Below, piece after piece: positions 32,802 through 43,354 of a stretch of DNA of 64,000 bases. Numbering within the stretch: position 1 is the stretch's first letter; each line of letters opens with the position of its first letter. The notes under the pieces are model-generated. The model did no database searches and had not been told where the DNA came from. It saw only the letters and a list, made by a program, of their open reading frames with translations. The DNA lies in NCBI RefSeq assembly GCF_020622345.1, contig NZ_JACNMO010000003.1:248001-312000 (forward strand), written 5' to 3'. The DNA comes from Roseobacter weihaiensis (GTDB lineage Bacteria; Pseudomonadota; Alphaproteobacteria; Rhodobacterales; Rhodobacteraceae). The position numbers and the translations under genes are program-made.

Positions 32802-33790
32802 GCGCCCCGCTGCTGGAGGCCGAAGAGGTCAGCGTTACCTTCGATGTGCCACGCGCAGGCGCCTGGCCCTGGACACCACCCGACAGGCTGCAGGCGGTCA
32901 AGGCAGCTTCGATCACGCTGGAGCCCGGCAAGACACTTGGCCTCGTGGGGGAAAGCGGGTCCGGCAAGTCAACGCTGGCACGGGCCATTGTCGGCACGGT
33001 TCCGGTCAGTTCGGGCCGCGTGCTCTGGCGCGGGCAGGACTGGGCTGCGGCAAGCCCAAGGCAACGGCGCGCGCATGGGCGTCATGTTCAGATGGTGTTT
33101 CAGGATCCGCTGGCCGCGCTGAACCCGCGGATGAATGTGGGCCAGGTGGTGGCCGAGCCGCTGGTCACCCATTTCCCGGAGATGCCAAGGAGCGAAGTGC
33201 GCAAGAAGGTCGGCGCGATGATGGAGCGCGTCGGCCTGCTGCCGTCACTGGTCAACCGCTATCCGCATGAGTTTTCCGGCGGCCAGTGCCAGCGCATCGG
33301 GATTGCGCGGGCGTTGATTACCGAACCCGATCTTGTGATCTGCGATGAGCCGGTCAGTGCGCTGGACGTGTCGGTGCAGGCACAGGTCGTGAACCTGCTG
33401 CAGAGCCTGCAGCGGGACATGGGATTGGCGCTGATGTTCATTGCCCATGACGTCAGTGTGGTGCGGCATATCTCACATCGGATTGCGGTGATGTACCTGG
33501 GCCGGATCGTGGAAACCGCGGAGGCCTCGGAGCTGGTCGAAAACCCATGCCACCCCTACACGCGTGCATTGATCGCATCGGTTCCGATCCCCTCCCCCAA
33601 GGCCGAACGCGCCCGTCACCGCCCGGTCTTGCAGGGCGAGCTCCCGTCGCCCCTTGCTCCGCCGTCAGGATGTATCTTTCGGACGCGGTGTCCGATCGCA
33701 CGCGACACCTGCGCGCAGGCTGTTCCGGAATTCAATGACATCGGCGGGCAGCATTACGTCGCCTGCCCCTATCTCCCGGGGTCGAGCTGA
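32798..33790 (+). CDS. oppF: Oligopeptide ABC transporter ATPase OppF-like
   Basis: This 330-residue ATPase is partner to OppD. Walker A GESGSGKST is near residue 51, the Q-loop MVFQDPLAALNPRMNVGQ near 100, signature FSGGQCQR near 160, Walker B LVICDEPVSALDV near 182, and the Cys-containing tail SGCIFRTRCPIARDTC is intact. It has an insertion before Walker A (PRAGAWPWTPPDRLQAV) often seen in OppF. It is the last gene of the oppABCDF unit. Confidence 0.92.
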   Translation: MSAPLLEAEEVSVTFDVPRAGAWPWTPPDRLQAVKAASITLEPGKTLGLVGESGSGKSTLARAIVGTVPVSSGRVLWRGQDWAAASPRQRRAHGRHVQMVFQDPLAALNPRMNVGQVVAEPLVTHFPEMPRSEVRKKVGAMMERVGLLPSLVNRYPHEFSGGQCQRIGIARALITEPDLVICDEPVSALDVSVQAQVVNLLQSLQRDMGLALMFIAHDVSVVRHISHRIAVMYLGRIVETAEASELVENPCHPYTRALIASVPIPSPKAERARHRPVLQGELPSPLAPPSGCIFRTRCPIARDTCAQAVPEFNDIGGQHYVACPYLPGSS

Positions 33791-34533
33791 CGCGGCTACA
33801 TCCTTGCAGACCCTCTTCAGGCTGCCATCGTAATCCGCAATGGGGATCATGAAGACGCGAAGTATCTGCTGTGAAAGACCACCAGCCAGATCAGTCGCCG
33901 AGAGGCATTGACTGGCAGGGGGCGGGATGGGCTGTGCTCTTTGGATACATCGTCTTCCAAAGCAAACTCATGGAACAACACCCCTTGCTGCAAAGGGGGA
34001 TGCGGGTATTGATGATGAACCGGGTGATCAGATTGCCGTCTGTGAAATCGAGCGGTTAACGCCCACTTTTATCGGCTTTGCCAAACCGGCGGATCGGCTG
34101 GATGCGTCTGAGGCTTTCTTTGCTTTTCATTTATTTAGCCTCGCCATGTTGGATTGCGAAACTCAACCGGCGGCCCCGGTTGCCAACGCCGGAGATCAAA
34201 TGCCCTAGATCAGAAAGCTCGACTGTGTCGGCTTCCCGGTTTCCGCAGAGATGGATAGCAATGCAGAAATTTGCCAGCCCTGAGCCGTAACAGTTGATCA
34301 GTATGCGGGCAGAAGCTTAGCATAAAATGATCAATATGAAACTATTTTCCGACTTTCGAATTCCAGGTCGACGTCGTTTCTGACGCGCTCTGTCCGTGCT
34401 GTTACATCGATTCTCCCAACGACGTCACTTTACCAGCCCTATCGGATCAGTTGATCTTACTATTGTTCTGCTCCAGATATAGAGATTTTTCTTCTGGCTG
34501 TCCCACTCTGAGCGCAGAGTTTCGGAATGCCAA
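33791..34533. other. Gene-poor region before the surface-protein island
   Basis: About 740 bases follow oppF without a gene I can support. Short plus-strand frames between 33871 and 34290 overlap one another and lack initiation signals or family resemblance; they may be debris. Composition turns markedly AT-rich from about 34310 rightward, marking the left border of the surface-protein island. Confidence 0.4.
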
Positions 34534-34594
34534 TTTTTATCAAAATGATAAAAAAGTTGACTCTGCAGATTTCAAAAAATATCAAAGTGATAAT
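34534..34594. promoter_or_regulatory. Paired TATCA-N3-TGATA palindromes ahead of the adhesin gene
   Basis: Site 1 (34534-34554) is a perfect palindrome of nine-base arms around AAA, with core TTATCAAAATGATAA. Site 2 has the core TATCAAAGTGATA at 34580-34592. Their centres are 42 bases apart, close to four helical turns, so a protein could bind both on one DNA face. They end about 54 bases before the adhesin start. Related sites occur at 46387-46399 and 47391-47402 in the same island. Confidence 0.65.
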
Positions 34595-34647
34595 TTTAAT
34601 CTGCTGTCGACGTAACAGCGCTCTAAATGCATGGGATGAGATTGATA

Positions 34648-37600
34648 ATGAACTCTTTAAACCACCCGAAGACCGGGATTGAAGTATCAAGCGATATTGA
34701 ACTGAGCAATGCAGTGCATGCCGGGCACTACCTGACCGGTGTTTTCGTTTGTGCAGACAGCGACACTCAGCACGCATTGCTGCGGCAGGACAACATGGTC
34801 AAAGTCGATGTGCCGACTGCTCCGGCTGCCCGGGTGAAGTATCTGAAGAACTGGGCCAAGCGGCAGAGAAAGACTGCGATGTCCACTGGATTTGCCAGCA
34901 TGCTTGTGCTGCCAATGTTCGCAGTGTCCGCTTCTGCACAAGATAGTGCTGCGGTGAACGCTTCCGTTGCTGAAGATGTGGTCAGCGCAACCATCCAGGA
35001 CGACGGAACGTTGCTGCTCACCATGGAGGACGGCAGCACTCAAATAATAGCCGAAGGTGACTACAGCGTTACCGCCGATGGCCAAATCATGATTGAGGCC
35101 GACGCCCTTGCAGGCGTGGAAAGTGCCCTTGCTGGCGGAGTGATGGCGCCGGTTCTCGGTGTTCTGGCGGGCGGTGCTGCTCTCGCTGGCGGGGGTGGCA
35201 GTGGTGGTGGTAGCGGTGGCGGCAGTCCGGTTGCGACAACAACAGGCTTTGTCATCGACGGATACATCTCTGGTGCGACCGTTTTTCGGGACGCAAACGG
35301 CAATGGCCTTTTGGATGATGGCGAGGTGTCCACAACAACCGATGCACAGGGGGGCTTCACCCTTGGGGGTGATCAGAGCGTCTCAATCGTTTCGACCGGG
35401 GGTACTGACATCTCAACAGGCTTGCCGTTCACGGGCACGCTGACGGCCCCTGCAGGATCGACGGTGGTGACGCCTGTCACAACAATGATCCAGAAGATTG
35501 TTGAAGAAGGGACGACGCTGGAAGCTGCAATTGCTTCCGTCAATGCGGCACTGGGCCTGCCAGCAGACACGGACGTTCTGAATGAAGATCCCATCGCAGG
35601 TGAAAATGATGCCCTTTTCGCAGCAGGTGCCAAGATTGCAAACATTGTCAGCGTTGGTGTTGCGAATGGCGCCAGCGAAACGGCAGTGCTTGAAGCCTTG
35701 GCAAGGTCCCTGGCAGACGCTGAAGACGGTGAGACACCTCTGAATGACAGCGTGAACCTGACGGAAGTGTTTGTGGAAGCGCTGGGGGCTGATCCGGAAA
35801 ATAATGATCCTGCTGACGTGGCAGGCTCTGTCGCAAATGCCAACAACCTGATCGATGAACGCGCTGCCGAGGGAGATACCGATGGCATCGCTGATGTGCA
35901 GCAGGTGGTTCAGGGGGATATCTCTGACCAGGTCAGAAATGGTGAAGTGGACGACGTCATATCCGCAGACGAAGTAGAAACTGCTGCCAACGATGCTCAA
36001 GACGTTGTGGATGGCAAGATTCAGTTTAAAGCCGCTTTCGCTGAGGATTTTGACGGCGAAATCGTTCTGGCCGACGAGGCATCAGACGGAGCTTGGTATG
36101 TTGATCGCTACGCCCCCGAAGCGTTTGAAGTCGTCGAACTTGAAGGCGAGTCCGTTCTGCGTATGACCACCGAGGCTATCGAGGGCCAACCGACATTCGA
36201 GCAAACGCAAGGTCGCAAGATCGATCTGCCTGTCGGGGCGACGGAGGCCTCCATCAAGCTCTATATTGATGCATCTTGGGATCCTGCAGACAGCGGGACC
36301 GGCTTTCGACAGTCCGGTTTCTGGACGACGGCCTTGAATTCTGAAAATGAGTCCGATCTTTCTTTTCCGCTCATTGAGTTCTCCACGTTGGATGGCGTGC
36401 CAAATTTTCGAGTTTATACCGGCGTAGGTTCAGGGGTGGACGCAGAGTGGATTGATCTTGGCGTGCCGGAGGGTTTCGAGTTCGGAACGTTTCAAGAGCT
36501 TGGCATTGCGATTAATCCAGATGGATCAGTCACATACACTATCGGCGACCTGACCCAGATCGTTGATACATCTAATGGCGACTTCGACGTGGCGGCCTTG
36601 GATAATGTTATCTTGCAGGGCTATAATCAGGTTCCCGGCGACGAGACTGCAGCGCGCCCGTCCTATGATATTCACTGGGATGATCTTGAGGTGACAAGCG
36701 AAGCCGGTTTCGTTGATAAAGATGTAAACCTCTCAAAATTTGGCCCCAATGTGGATTTCCTGTCCTCGTCATACGAGGTATTAGAGGGCGTCGATCTGAC
36801 GCTTACGGTGGGGCAGGCAGACGGCCTGAATGTTTTTGGCAATGGTACGGTCAAACTGGTCGGTGCGGCTGATCCGGATGTTGATTTGTCGGGCATTTCG
36901 GCAGAAATCGACGCGACCGACGTGGAAGGTTTTGCGTTCACCTTGACGGCGGAGCAGGCCAATGGGTTCGAGATTGATCTGGCCGATGATGCCACGCTGA
37001 CCATTGACGTCGACTACGCCGATCTGAGCAGCGACAACCCGTCCCTGAGCCCTGAGATTGATATTTCCGGGATCACCGTCAATGGCTCCAGTTCTCCCGT
37101 TGATTGGTTTCAAGTTCTGGACGCGGGCAGTGTTGCAGACACGTTCAAGCTGATTTGGAACGTGGCAGATAATGCTTATTACGATGCCTTTCCGGGCGGA
37201 ACGCCAGACGTCAACGGCGCCAATATTGAGCTGGGCAATCTCTACGCTCAATACCTTCTGGATGGGGGTGCCCCCCTGCTGGACATCGTGCAAACCAAGG
37301 TTGGCGGGACGCCAGATTTCGAAGCCCGTCAGCAATCCTTGCATGACAACCTTCTGGGCAATCTGACCGACGCTGCGGTGAACAGCCGGTTGAACTCGGT
37401 GCCGGCGCAACTGGACGAAGACAACCGCAATGAGGCTGGTCTGCAGTTTCATGACCGTCCGATCTATGATGGTAACGATGGCAACGAAGACGATCTGCTG
37501 GCAAGCCAGGTCTGGGATGTCGCCAACGGTATCCCCCGCGCGGACTTTACCCCCGGGGACGGTGAAATCTATGTGCTGAACGGTAATATCGTTGTCGACG

Positions 37601-38883
37601 CGGATCCTGATGCTGACGGAATTCAACCCTTCACGGACCTTGATGCGGCGGGACTGGCATCCGATGACGGCGCCTACATTGTGATCGGTGCCGGGACCTA
37701 TGCCGGTGATTTGACAATTATCGGTACGGTCACGGTGATGGGGGTTGGCGAAGTCATCATAGACGGTGGCTTTCGGGTCGAACCTGATCCCAACGGGTCA
37801 TCATCGGTTGTAACCATAACCGGCCTGGATTTGGCTTTGAGCGAAGACACCAATAGTGTCGGTTTCTACGTCAGGGGCGATGAGGTCACGCTGAACCTGA
37901 CAGACACCTCTGTGGCCGGTGTTGGTGGCGAGCGTATGCTTGGGATCGAGACGGAGACCGGATCGACGCCGACGATCAACGTCAACGGAGGAGCGTTCTC
38001 GGATTTGACAACCGGTATCTATCTGAACCCCGATGCCACATTGAACGTGGATGACACGACCTTCACCGGCAACACCGCTGGGATTGGAACCGACGATCCT
38101 GCCGCTGTTACCGTCACAGACAGCACGTTTGACGGAAACGACGAAGCAATCGGGTTCAGTGGGGATGTCGACAACAGCAACGTCACGCTCTCTGGCAATC
38201 AATACGTCCAGGAAACCGACCAGGTCCTTCTCTACTTTGCTCGCGAAGAACCCGTCGTCATTTCGGGTGAATGGGACAATGTGACCATTGTTCAGTCCGA
38301 TCAGGCTACGATCACCGGCACGGATGGTAACGACGTGATCGTCGACAATGCCCTCGGTACGGTGATTGATCTTACCGCCGGGGGGTCGGATTTTGTACTC
38401 TTTGTCTCAGGCGGTGCTGAGGAAGGCATCAACCAGATTCTGGGGTTCACTGCGGGTGCTCCGGAAAATGGCGGTGATATTTTTTCCTTCACGTCGGAGA
38501 CTGACGCCTTGGCAGATCTGCGCGGCATGACTGTCGAGACCCTGGAGGAAGGGGACGCAATTGGTTCAGACACCGGGTTTGTTGTGTTCACAACCGAAGT
38601 GGCGTTTACATCATCGTTCTCCGATATCGTTCAGGCGGGGCTCTCAGGTGTCGAACTGACCGCCTTGCTGGAAGCGGCCGACTCGCTGGAAGGTGGCGAG
38701 GGTGGAAGCGTCCTCATGGCGGTATCCAATGGTGAGGATACGCTGATTCTGGATGTGGATATGGACGACCAGATTGCCAGCGAGGACCGGGTCGCAAGTA
38801 TCGCTTACCTCGAAGGTACGGTCTCGTCAGGCCTGACAGCGGATAATCTTTACGATTTCTCAGCCGTCTCTGCGAACACCTGA
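34648..38883 (+). CDS. Large secreted adhesin / S-layer-like protein, type I secretion substrate
   Basis: The 1411-residue acidic protein is followed by its own secretion genes. Residues 1-65 look cytoplasmic, then a hydrophobic stretch (STGFASMLVLPMFAVSASAQ) and a Gly-rich hinge near 180-200 (LAGGAALAGGGGSGGGSGG) resemble the N-terminal module of Bap/LapA-type adhesins. A short module DGYISGATVFRDANGNGLLDDGE follows near 210. The middle (about 460-690) looks like a lectin-like beta-sandwich. Residues about 980-1220 have a right-handed beta-helix pattern (DSTFDGNDEAIGF). The C-terminus (GNDVIVDNALGTVIDLTAGGSD onward) is acidic, Cys-free and resembles a type I secretion signal. The start at 34648 has GGGATGAG upstream; ATGs at 34627 and 34636 are alternatives. 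The exact ligand or structure formed is unknown. Confidence 0.8.
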   Translation: MNSLNHPKTGIEVSSDIELSNAVHAGHYLTGVFVCADSDTQHALLRQDNMVKVDVPTAPAARVKYLKNWAKRQRKTAMSTGFASMLVLPMFAVSASAQDSAAVNASVAEDVVSATIQDDGTLLLTMEDGSTQIIAEGDYSVTADGQIMIEADALAGVESALAGGVMAPVLGVLAGGAALAGGGGSGGGSGGGSPVATTTGFVIDGYISGATVFRDANGNGLLDDGEVSTTTDAQGGFTLGGDQSVSIVSTGGTDISTGLPFTGTLTAPAGSTVVTPVTTMIQKIVEEGTTLEAAIASVNAALGLPADTDVLNEDPIAGENDALFAAGAKIANIVSVGVANGASETAVLEALARSLADAEDGETPLNDSVNLTEVFVEALGADPENNDPADVAGSVANANNLIDERAAEGDTDGIADVQQVVQGDISDQVRNGEVDDVISADEVETAANDAQDVVDGKIQFKAAFAEDFDGEIVLADEASDGAWYVDRYAPEAFEVVELEGESVLRMTTEAIEGQPTFEQTQGRKIDLPVGATEASIKLYIDASWDPADSGTGFRQSGFWTTALNSENESDLSFPLIEFSTLDGVPNFRVYTGVGSGVDAEWIDLGVPEGFEFGTFQELGIAINPDGSVTYTIGDLTQIVDTSNGDFDVAALDNVILQGYNQVPGDETAARPSYDIHWDDLEVTSEAGFVDKDVNLSKFGPNVDFLSSSYEVLEGVDLTLTVGQADGLNVFGNGTVKLVGAADPDVDLSGISAEIDATDVEGFAFTLTAEQANGFEIDLADDATLTIDVDYADLSSDNPSLSPEIDISGITVNGSSSPVDWFQVLDAGSVADTFKLIWNVADNAYYDAFPGGTPDVNGANIELGNLYAQYLLDGGAPLLDIVQTKVGGTPDFEARQQSLHDNLLGNLTDAAVNSRLNSVPAQLDEDNRNEAGLQFHDRPIYDGNDGNEDDLLASQVWDVANGIPRADFTPGDGEIYVLNGNIVVDADPDADGIQPFTDLDAAGLASDDGAYIVIGAGTYAGDLTIIGTVTVMGVGEVIIDGGFRVEPDPNGSSSVVTITGLDLALSEDTNSVGFYVRGDEVTLNLTDTSVAGVGGERMLGIETETGSTPTINVNGGAFSDLTTGIYLNPDATLNVDDTTFTGNTAGIGTDDPAAVTVTDSTFDGNDEAIGFSGDVDNSNVTLSGNQYVQETDQVLLYFAREEPVVISGEWDNVTIVQSDQATITGTDGNDVIVDNALGTVIDLTAGGSDFVLFVSGGAEEGINQILGFTAGAPENGGDIFSFTSETDALADLRGMTVETLEEGDAIGSDTGFVVFTTEVAFTSSFSDIVQAGLSGVELTALLEAADSLEGGEGGSVLMAVSNGEDTLILDVDMDDQIASEDRVASIAYLEGTVSSGLTADNLYDFSAVSANT

Positions 38884-38968
38884 GGACAGTCATCAGCACA
38901 AACACGGCTCACGAACTGCGGTACCGGGAAATGTTTCTCCGGTACCGCAGTCAGAAAGTAGTAAGACA

Positions 38969-39745
38969 ATGCCTTCGAAGCGACTTGTTCCTGTGGACGC
39001 CCAGTTTCTCGGAAAGAGCTGGGCCCGCTTTTCCTCTTACAGCTTTGCCCGATCAGAACTTGGCGCTGTAATTGGCGCTGTCGAAGTTGTTCCGGTTGCA
39101 AGCTTTGCTCCTTTTTTGTTTTGGCAATTCAAGACGGGCATGATGCCCTATATCCTGTTCTCGCTCTCGGGGGAGCGTAACGAATTCGTAGACCCGGACG
39201 GACGATGGGTTGGCAGCTATGTCCCGGCGAGCCTGCGCGCACACCCCTTTGAGATGTCGCAGGGACCTGATGGTCAGCGGCTGCTTGTCGACGTCTCCGC
39301 TGACGCGGCCCATGGTGTCGGTCAGCCTGAAAGCATTCCATACTTCGGCAGTAGCGGTGGGCTGTCTCACCCGCTTCAGGGTGTCCGCAGCTTTCTTTTG
39401 GAGCAACGGAAAGAAGCCAAGCGCACCGCTCTGCTCCTGCAAAAGCTGTCTCAGAAGCGGCTCTTTGTCAGGTACACCCCTGCGCATCTGACCCGCAAAG
39501 ATCGCGAGCACCTGTTTGTGGTCGATTGGAAGCGTCTTTATGCGGACAAGGAATTGGTGGCAGATCTGTCCCAGGATATCGTTCTGCAATCTATCCTTCA
39601 TGCGCACGCGGTTTCCCTGATCCAGATAGGAAAGCTGCGGGCCCTTCAGGCTGGTGACTATAGCAAAGCTGCCGAGCACGTCGGCATACCTCAGGGCTTT
39701 GATGCATTCATCGATACTGTAAGCACAGCGATCCAGAATGAGTAA
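38969..39745 (+). CDS. SapC-family protein linked to type I secretion of surface proteins
   Basis: This 258-residue protein resembles the SapC family (PF07277 as I recall). Key stretches are LGKSWARFSSYSFARSELGAVIGAVEVVPVASFAPFLFW and SGERNEFVDPDGRWVGSYVPASLRAHPFEM. In Campylobacter fetus, sapC lies with sapDEF, the type I exporter of the S-layer protein; here too the gene sits between the surface protein and the TolC-ABC-HlyD genes. It lacks a signal peptide, so it acts in the cytoplasm, perhaps as a chaperone or modifier of the secreted protein. It overlaps the TolC gene by eight bases. Confidence 0.8.
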   Translation: MPSKRLVPVDAQFLGKSWARFSSYSFARSELGAVIGAVEVVPVASFAPFLFWQFKTGMMPYILFSLSGERNEFVDPDGRWVGSYVPASLRAHPFEMSQGPDGQRLLVDVSADAAHGVGQPESIPYFGSSGGLSHPLQGVRSFLLEQRKEAKRTALLLQKLSQKRLFVRYTPAHLTRKDREHLFVVDWKRLYADKELVADLSQDIVLQSILHAHAVSLIQIGKLRALQAGDYSKAAEHVGIPQGFDAFIDTVSTAIQNE

Positions 39746-41177
39746 CATACTGAAGCATTTGGAAACCCGTGACCGACCGGGAACAATTGTTGTTCTGTTC
39801 TTTTTCCTAACGGGATGTACGGTGATTCCGCCCGAGGTATTTACCACAGAAACAGCCACCACATTAGGTGAGGTCTCAGCCCGCAAGGATCAGGCCCCGC
39901 CGTCTATCGTTCGCGACTCGACCTTCAAGGACAGTTTTTTCGGCAAGACAGTGCGTCAGGCAGTGTTGGATTTCCCCGCGCTCAGTGGCCAGAACGCACG
40001 GGTGAGCGGCGCCGCAGCTCGTCTCGATGCCTTGCAAGGTAGCCTGCTGCCGCAGCTTTCGGCGGGTGTCTCCGCTGGCCAGGCTGTTGCTGGTGACAAT
40101 TCCGGGGCAACCGCCGATGCCTATGTCACGGTCCGGCAATTGATATTTGATGGCGCCGCTACGAAGAACCGGATTGCGTTGACACAGATCAGTCAGAAAC
40201 AGCTGACCCTCGAATTGGATGTACTGCTGTCCAGCCTTTCGCGACGGATCGCAACCGCTGCGCTTGATTTATGGGAACAGACCCAACTGTTGGAACTGGC
40301 CGGAGACGATGTCGCAGCGCATGAGGTCTTTGTTCAGCAAACACGAGAGCGCGTCACCGGCGGAACGACCACAGAAAGTGACTTACTCTCTGCTCTCAGC
40401 AGGCTTGCGGATGCGCAGTCGCAACGGGCTCAGGCGGTCGCTGCTCAGGCTCAGGCGCAGGCGTCCTATATTGCTTTGATCGGTCCTTTGCCTGTCGTTT
40501 CCGGCCTTCCGCCACCGCTGCCGCGCCTGAGCGATGAACTTGCTCGCAATCGCATTGATACCAGCAGTCAACTGGCAGTGTTGAGGATGCGTCTGGCTGG
40601 GGCGGGCGCGGAAGTGGACGTGGCCCGGTCGGGTCGGTTTCCGGGTATTTTCCTTGAGCTCACAGGGCGTCAAACCGATCTGGCGAGCGAGGACTCCGAA
40701 TTTGAGGTATTTGCAGGTTTTTCCGTCGACCAGAGTATTTTCTCAGGGGGTCAGCAACGTGCAAGGGAAGAGCAGGCGGCAAGCAACCTGCGTCTCGCCG
40801 AAAGTGTGTTTGATGAAACCAGGCGTGAAATTCGCCGACAATTGGATGTTGCGTTGGCCAATCGCTCCGCGGCAGAGCAACAGGCTGCGGCCGCCGCTGA
40901 GGCTGCGCGGGCAAATGCCGCGGTGCTGGATGCTGCACGTATCCAGTTCAGCATTGGGCGCCGCGGCATCGTCGAGATATTGGATGCACAGCGCGACCTG
41001 ACCAGTGCACTGGCACGTGAGATTGCCTTGCAGGGTGTTCGCATCAGGACGGAGTTGGAGATCCTGGAAATGACTGGCGATCTTGCGACGGTTTTCGGCA
41101 TCGATCATGCCGGCACCAAAAGCGCCCGCCGCGCGCCACACCGGATGTCGGCTGAGAGGGTATCAGAGGATGGATAG
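39738..41177 (+). CDS. TolC-family outer-membrane channel of type I secretion system
   Basis: This 479-residue outer-membrane efflux protein begins with a lipoprotein-type signal (IVVLFFFLTGCTVIPPE, lipobox near residue 30). It then shows the two repeated TolC halves, with long Ala/Gln-rich helices (DAQSQRAQAVAAQAQAQASYIALIG and AAAEAARANAAVLDAARIQF). AagC/LapE-type proteins look like this. It provides the outer-membrane exit duct for the adhesin. The frame overlaps the SapC gene by eight bases, and the ABC gene follows after 29 bases. Confidence 0.87.
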   Translation: MSNILKHLETRDRPGTIVVLFFFLTGCTVIPPEVFTTETATTLGEVSARKDQAPPSIVRDSTFKDSFFGKTVRQAVLDFPALSGQNARVSGAAARLDALQGSLLPQLSAGVSAGQAVAGDNSGATADAYVTVRQLIFDGAATKNRIALTQISQKQLTLELDVLLSSLSRRIATAALDLWEQTQLLELAGDDVAAHEVFVQQTRERVTGGTTTESDLLSALSRLADAQSQRAQAVAAQAQAQASYIALIGPLPVVSGLPPPLPRLSDELARNRIDTSSQLAVLRMRLAGAGAEVDVARSGRFPGIFLELTGRQTDLASEDSEFEVFAGFSVDQSIFSGGQQRAREEQAASNLRLAESVFDETRREIRRQLDVALANRSAAEQQAAAAAEAARANAAVLDAARIQFSIGRRGIVEILDAQRDLTSALAREIALQGVRIRTELEILEMTGDLATVFGIDHAGTKSARRAPHRMSAERVSEDG

Positions 41178-41206
41178 ACGCCTGATATGTAAATGGGGTC
41201 GCTAGA

Positions 41207-43354
41207 ATGACGGTCGACGAAGGGTCAGACAGCAAGCCGTCGGCACTTGAAGCCTGTCTGATATTTGCGGCCAGAGAATTCGGACAGCCCACCTCTCTGG
41301 TCAGTCTGCGTGCAAATGCCGTTGGTCAGGAAAATGAGATTGGCGTCGAGGATGTCACCCGCGCTGCGGAGCGGCTGGGTTTTGTCGTGGCACTGGGTCA
41401 GATTTCGTTGACACAGTTGGATGCGGACATGCTGCCTGCCATCCTCGTCGGTCCGGAAGGCCGGGCTGTTCTCGTGACCCAACGCAGACGGGACAAGGTT
41501 CTGATCCTCAATCCGGCAATTTCCAATGTCGACCTTAGCCTGGTCGCATTGACCGAATTGGGAAAGACCTATTCGGGACAGATGATTTTTCTGCGGCAGC
41601 CTGACACAGCGCAAAGCGGCGGGATGTCCAATGCGAAAAATTCGCATTGGTTCTGGTCGACGCTGCTGAAGAGCAAATGGTCCTACACCCAGGTGATGCT
41701 TGCCGCTGCGGTTTCAAATGTGCTCGGCCTATCCACCTCGATCTTCATCATGGTCGTTTACGACAGGGTGCTGCCTAATGAAGCGACGGAATCTCTGATT
41801 GCGTTGACGGTGGGCATCGGGGTGGCATTGGTGTTTGATTTTATCATCAAGTCCCTGCGGGCCAGTTTTGTTGATCGCGCGGGGCAACGGTCCGATCTGA
41901 TCATGGGGCGGCTGATTTTCGAAAAGCTGCTGGATATTCAGATGCAGGCCCGGCGCGGATCAACCGGCGCAATTGCAAACACCATGCGGGAATTCGAGAC
42001 ACTCCGCGATTTCATCACATCCGCAACACTGATCGGGCTGGTCGATCTTCCATTCATTGGCCTTTTTATCCTCGTCATCAGCCTTGTGGGCGGGCCGCTT
42101 GCCCTTGTTCCAGCGATCGCGGTTCCGCTGGTTCTGATAATTGGCTTGGCCGTGCAGCCAATCTTGAGCCGGTCAGCTGACAAAAACCATTCCGAAGGTC
42201 AGAACAAACAAAGCGTTCTTGTTGAGACGGTGTCGGGCCTCGACACCATCAAGACCATCGGCGCGGCCCGTGTCATGCGGCAAAGATGGGACCGGGCCCT
42301 TGCGCAGCAATCGGGTCACGCGCTCCGTTCGCGGGCGGTCTCGCAATTTGCGCTGAACGCGACAGCCTTTGCGCAACAAACAGCACAGGTCATGATCGTC
42401 TTCTACGGGGTCTTTCTCATCCAGGCAGGCACGGTCAGCATGGGTGCTTTGATTGCCTGTGTAATCCTGACCGGCCGAACCCTCGCCCCCCTGGCCCAAC
42501 TGGCGCAGACCATGACACGGTTCAGCCAGGCCAGATCATCGTTCCGCTCCATCAGCCAGCTCATGCAGCAGCCCACCGAACATCAGCCGGGCCGGACCTG
42601 GCTCAGCCGTCCCCGCCTGCAAGGTGCGATTGAGTTTCGGGATGTCTCCTTTGCCTATCCGGAGGCGAAAAACGCCATCCTGCGTGATCTGTCTTTTCGG
42701 ATTGAGCCGGGTGAGAAAGTTGCCATTTTGGGTAAGGTCGGTTGCGGCAAAAGCACCGTCGGCCGATTGCTCACCGGGCTTTATACTGCCGACACCGGGC
42801 AGGTTCTGGTCGATGGTACAGATGTTACGCATATTGATCCGTTGGATTTACGGAACAACATCGGAACTGTACTGCAGGATGTCTGGCTCTTCAGCGGCAC
42901 AGTTCGCGAGAATATTGCCGTCGGGGCACATCGACCCAGCGATGACGACATACTTGCCGCCGCACATCTCGCTGGCGTGCACAGTTTTGTCGCGGCCCAT
43001 CCGATGGGGTACGATTTACAAGTTACCGAGCGGGGGGCGGCCCTTTCCGGGGGCCAGCGTCAGGCGATTGCGCTGGCGCGCGCGTTGGTTGGCCAAAAGC
43101 CAATGCTGTTTCTTGATGAACCGACCAGCGCAATGGATGTTCAGACGGAAAAGACCCTGATCGAACGTCTTTCAGAGTATGGCGCGGATCGTACCGTCAT
43201 TCTTGTCACCCATCGCACGGCGCTGCTGGAGGCAGTGGACCGGGTCATTGTGATGGATGACGGTCGCGTTGCGCTTGATGGTCCCAAGGAACTGCTGACC
43301 AAACGACAGATGTCAGGCAAGGTCGCACCCACGGTTGTTTCAAATGCAGGGTGA
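41207..43354 (+). CDS. Type I secretion ABC transporter (LapB/RtxB-type)
   Basis: This 715-residue half-transporter has three parts. Residues 1-135 form a C39-peptidase-like domain without a catalytic Cys, which in such exporters recognises but does not cleave the substrate. Residues about 150-440 form six membrane helices. The nucleotide-binding domain follows, with Walker A GKVGCGKST near 510, signature ALSGGQRQ near 612 and Walker B MLFLDEPTSAMD near 635. It exports the upstream large protein in one step together with TolC and HlyD. The last three codons overlap the HlyD gene. Confidence 0.92.
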   Translation: MTVDEGSDSKPSALEACLIFAAREFGQPTSLVSLRANAVGQENEIGVEDVTRAAERLGFVVALGQISLTQLDADMLPAILVGPEGRAVLVTQRRRDKVLILNPAISNVDLSLVALTELGKTYSGQMIFLRQPDTAQSGGMSNAKNSHWFWSTLLKSKWSYTQVMLAAAVSNVLGLSTSIFIMVVYDRVLPNEATESLIALTVGIGVALVFDFIIKSLRASFVDRAGQRSDLIMGRLIFEKLLDIQMQARRGSTGAIANTMREFETLRDFITSATLIGLVDLPFIGLFILVISLVGGPLALVPAIAVPLVLIIGLAVQPILSRSADKNHSEGQNKQSVLVETVSGLDTIKTIGAARVMRQRWDRALAQQSGHALRSRAVSQFALNATAFAQQTAQVMIVFYGVFLIQAGTVSMGALIACVILTGRTLAPLAQLAQTMTRFSQARSSFRSISQLMQQPTEHQPGRTWLSRPRLQGAIEFRDVSFAYPEAKNAILRDLSFRIEPGEKVAILGKVGCGKSTVGRLLTGLYTADTGQVLVDGTDVTHIDPLDLRNNIGTVLQDVWLFSGTVRENIAVGAHRPSDDDILAAAHLAGVHSFVAAHPMGYDLQVTERGAALSGGQRQAIALARALVGQKPMLFLDEPTSAMDVQTEKTLIERLSEYGADRTVILVTHRTALLEAVDRVIVMDDGRVALDGPKELLTKRQMSGKVAPTVVSNAG

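Noticed and set aside
33871-34290. Overlapping plus-strand small frames before the adhesin promoter, considered as transposase debris
   Set aside because: No transposase motif (DDE, HTH) could be recognised and no inverted repeats flank the stretch.
41207-43354. Calling the ABC exporter a bacteriocin-processing transporter because of its C39-like N-terminus
   Set aside because: The catalytic Cys and its surrounding motif are missing, and the substrate gene encodes a large adhesin without a double-glycine leader.
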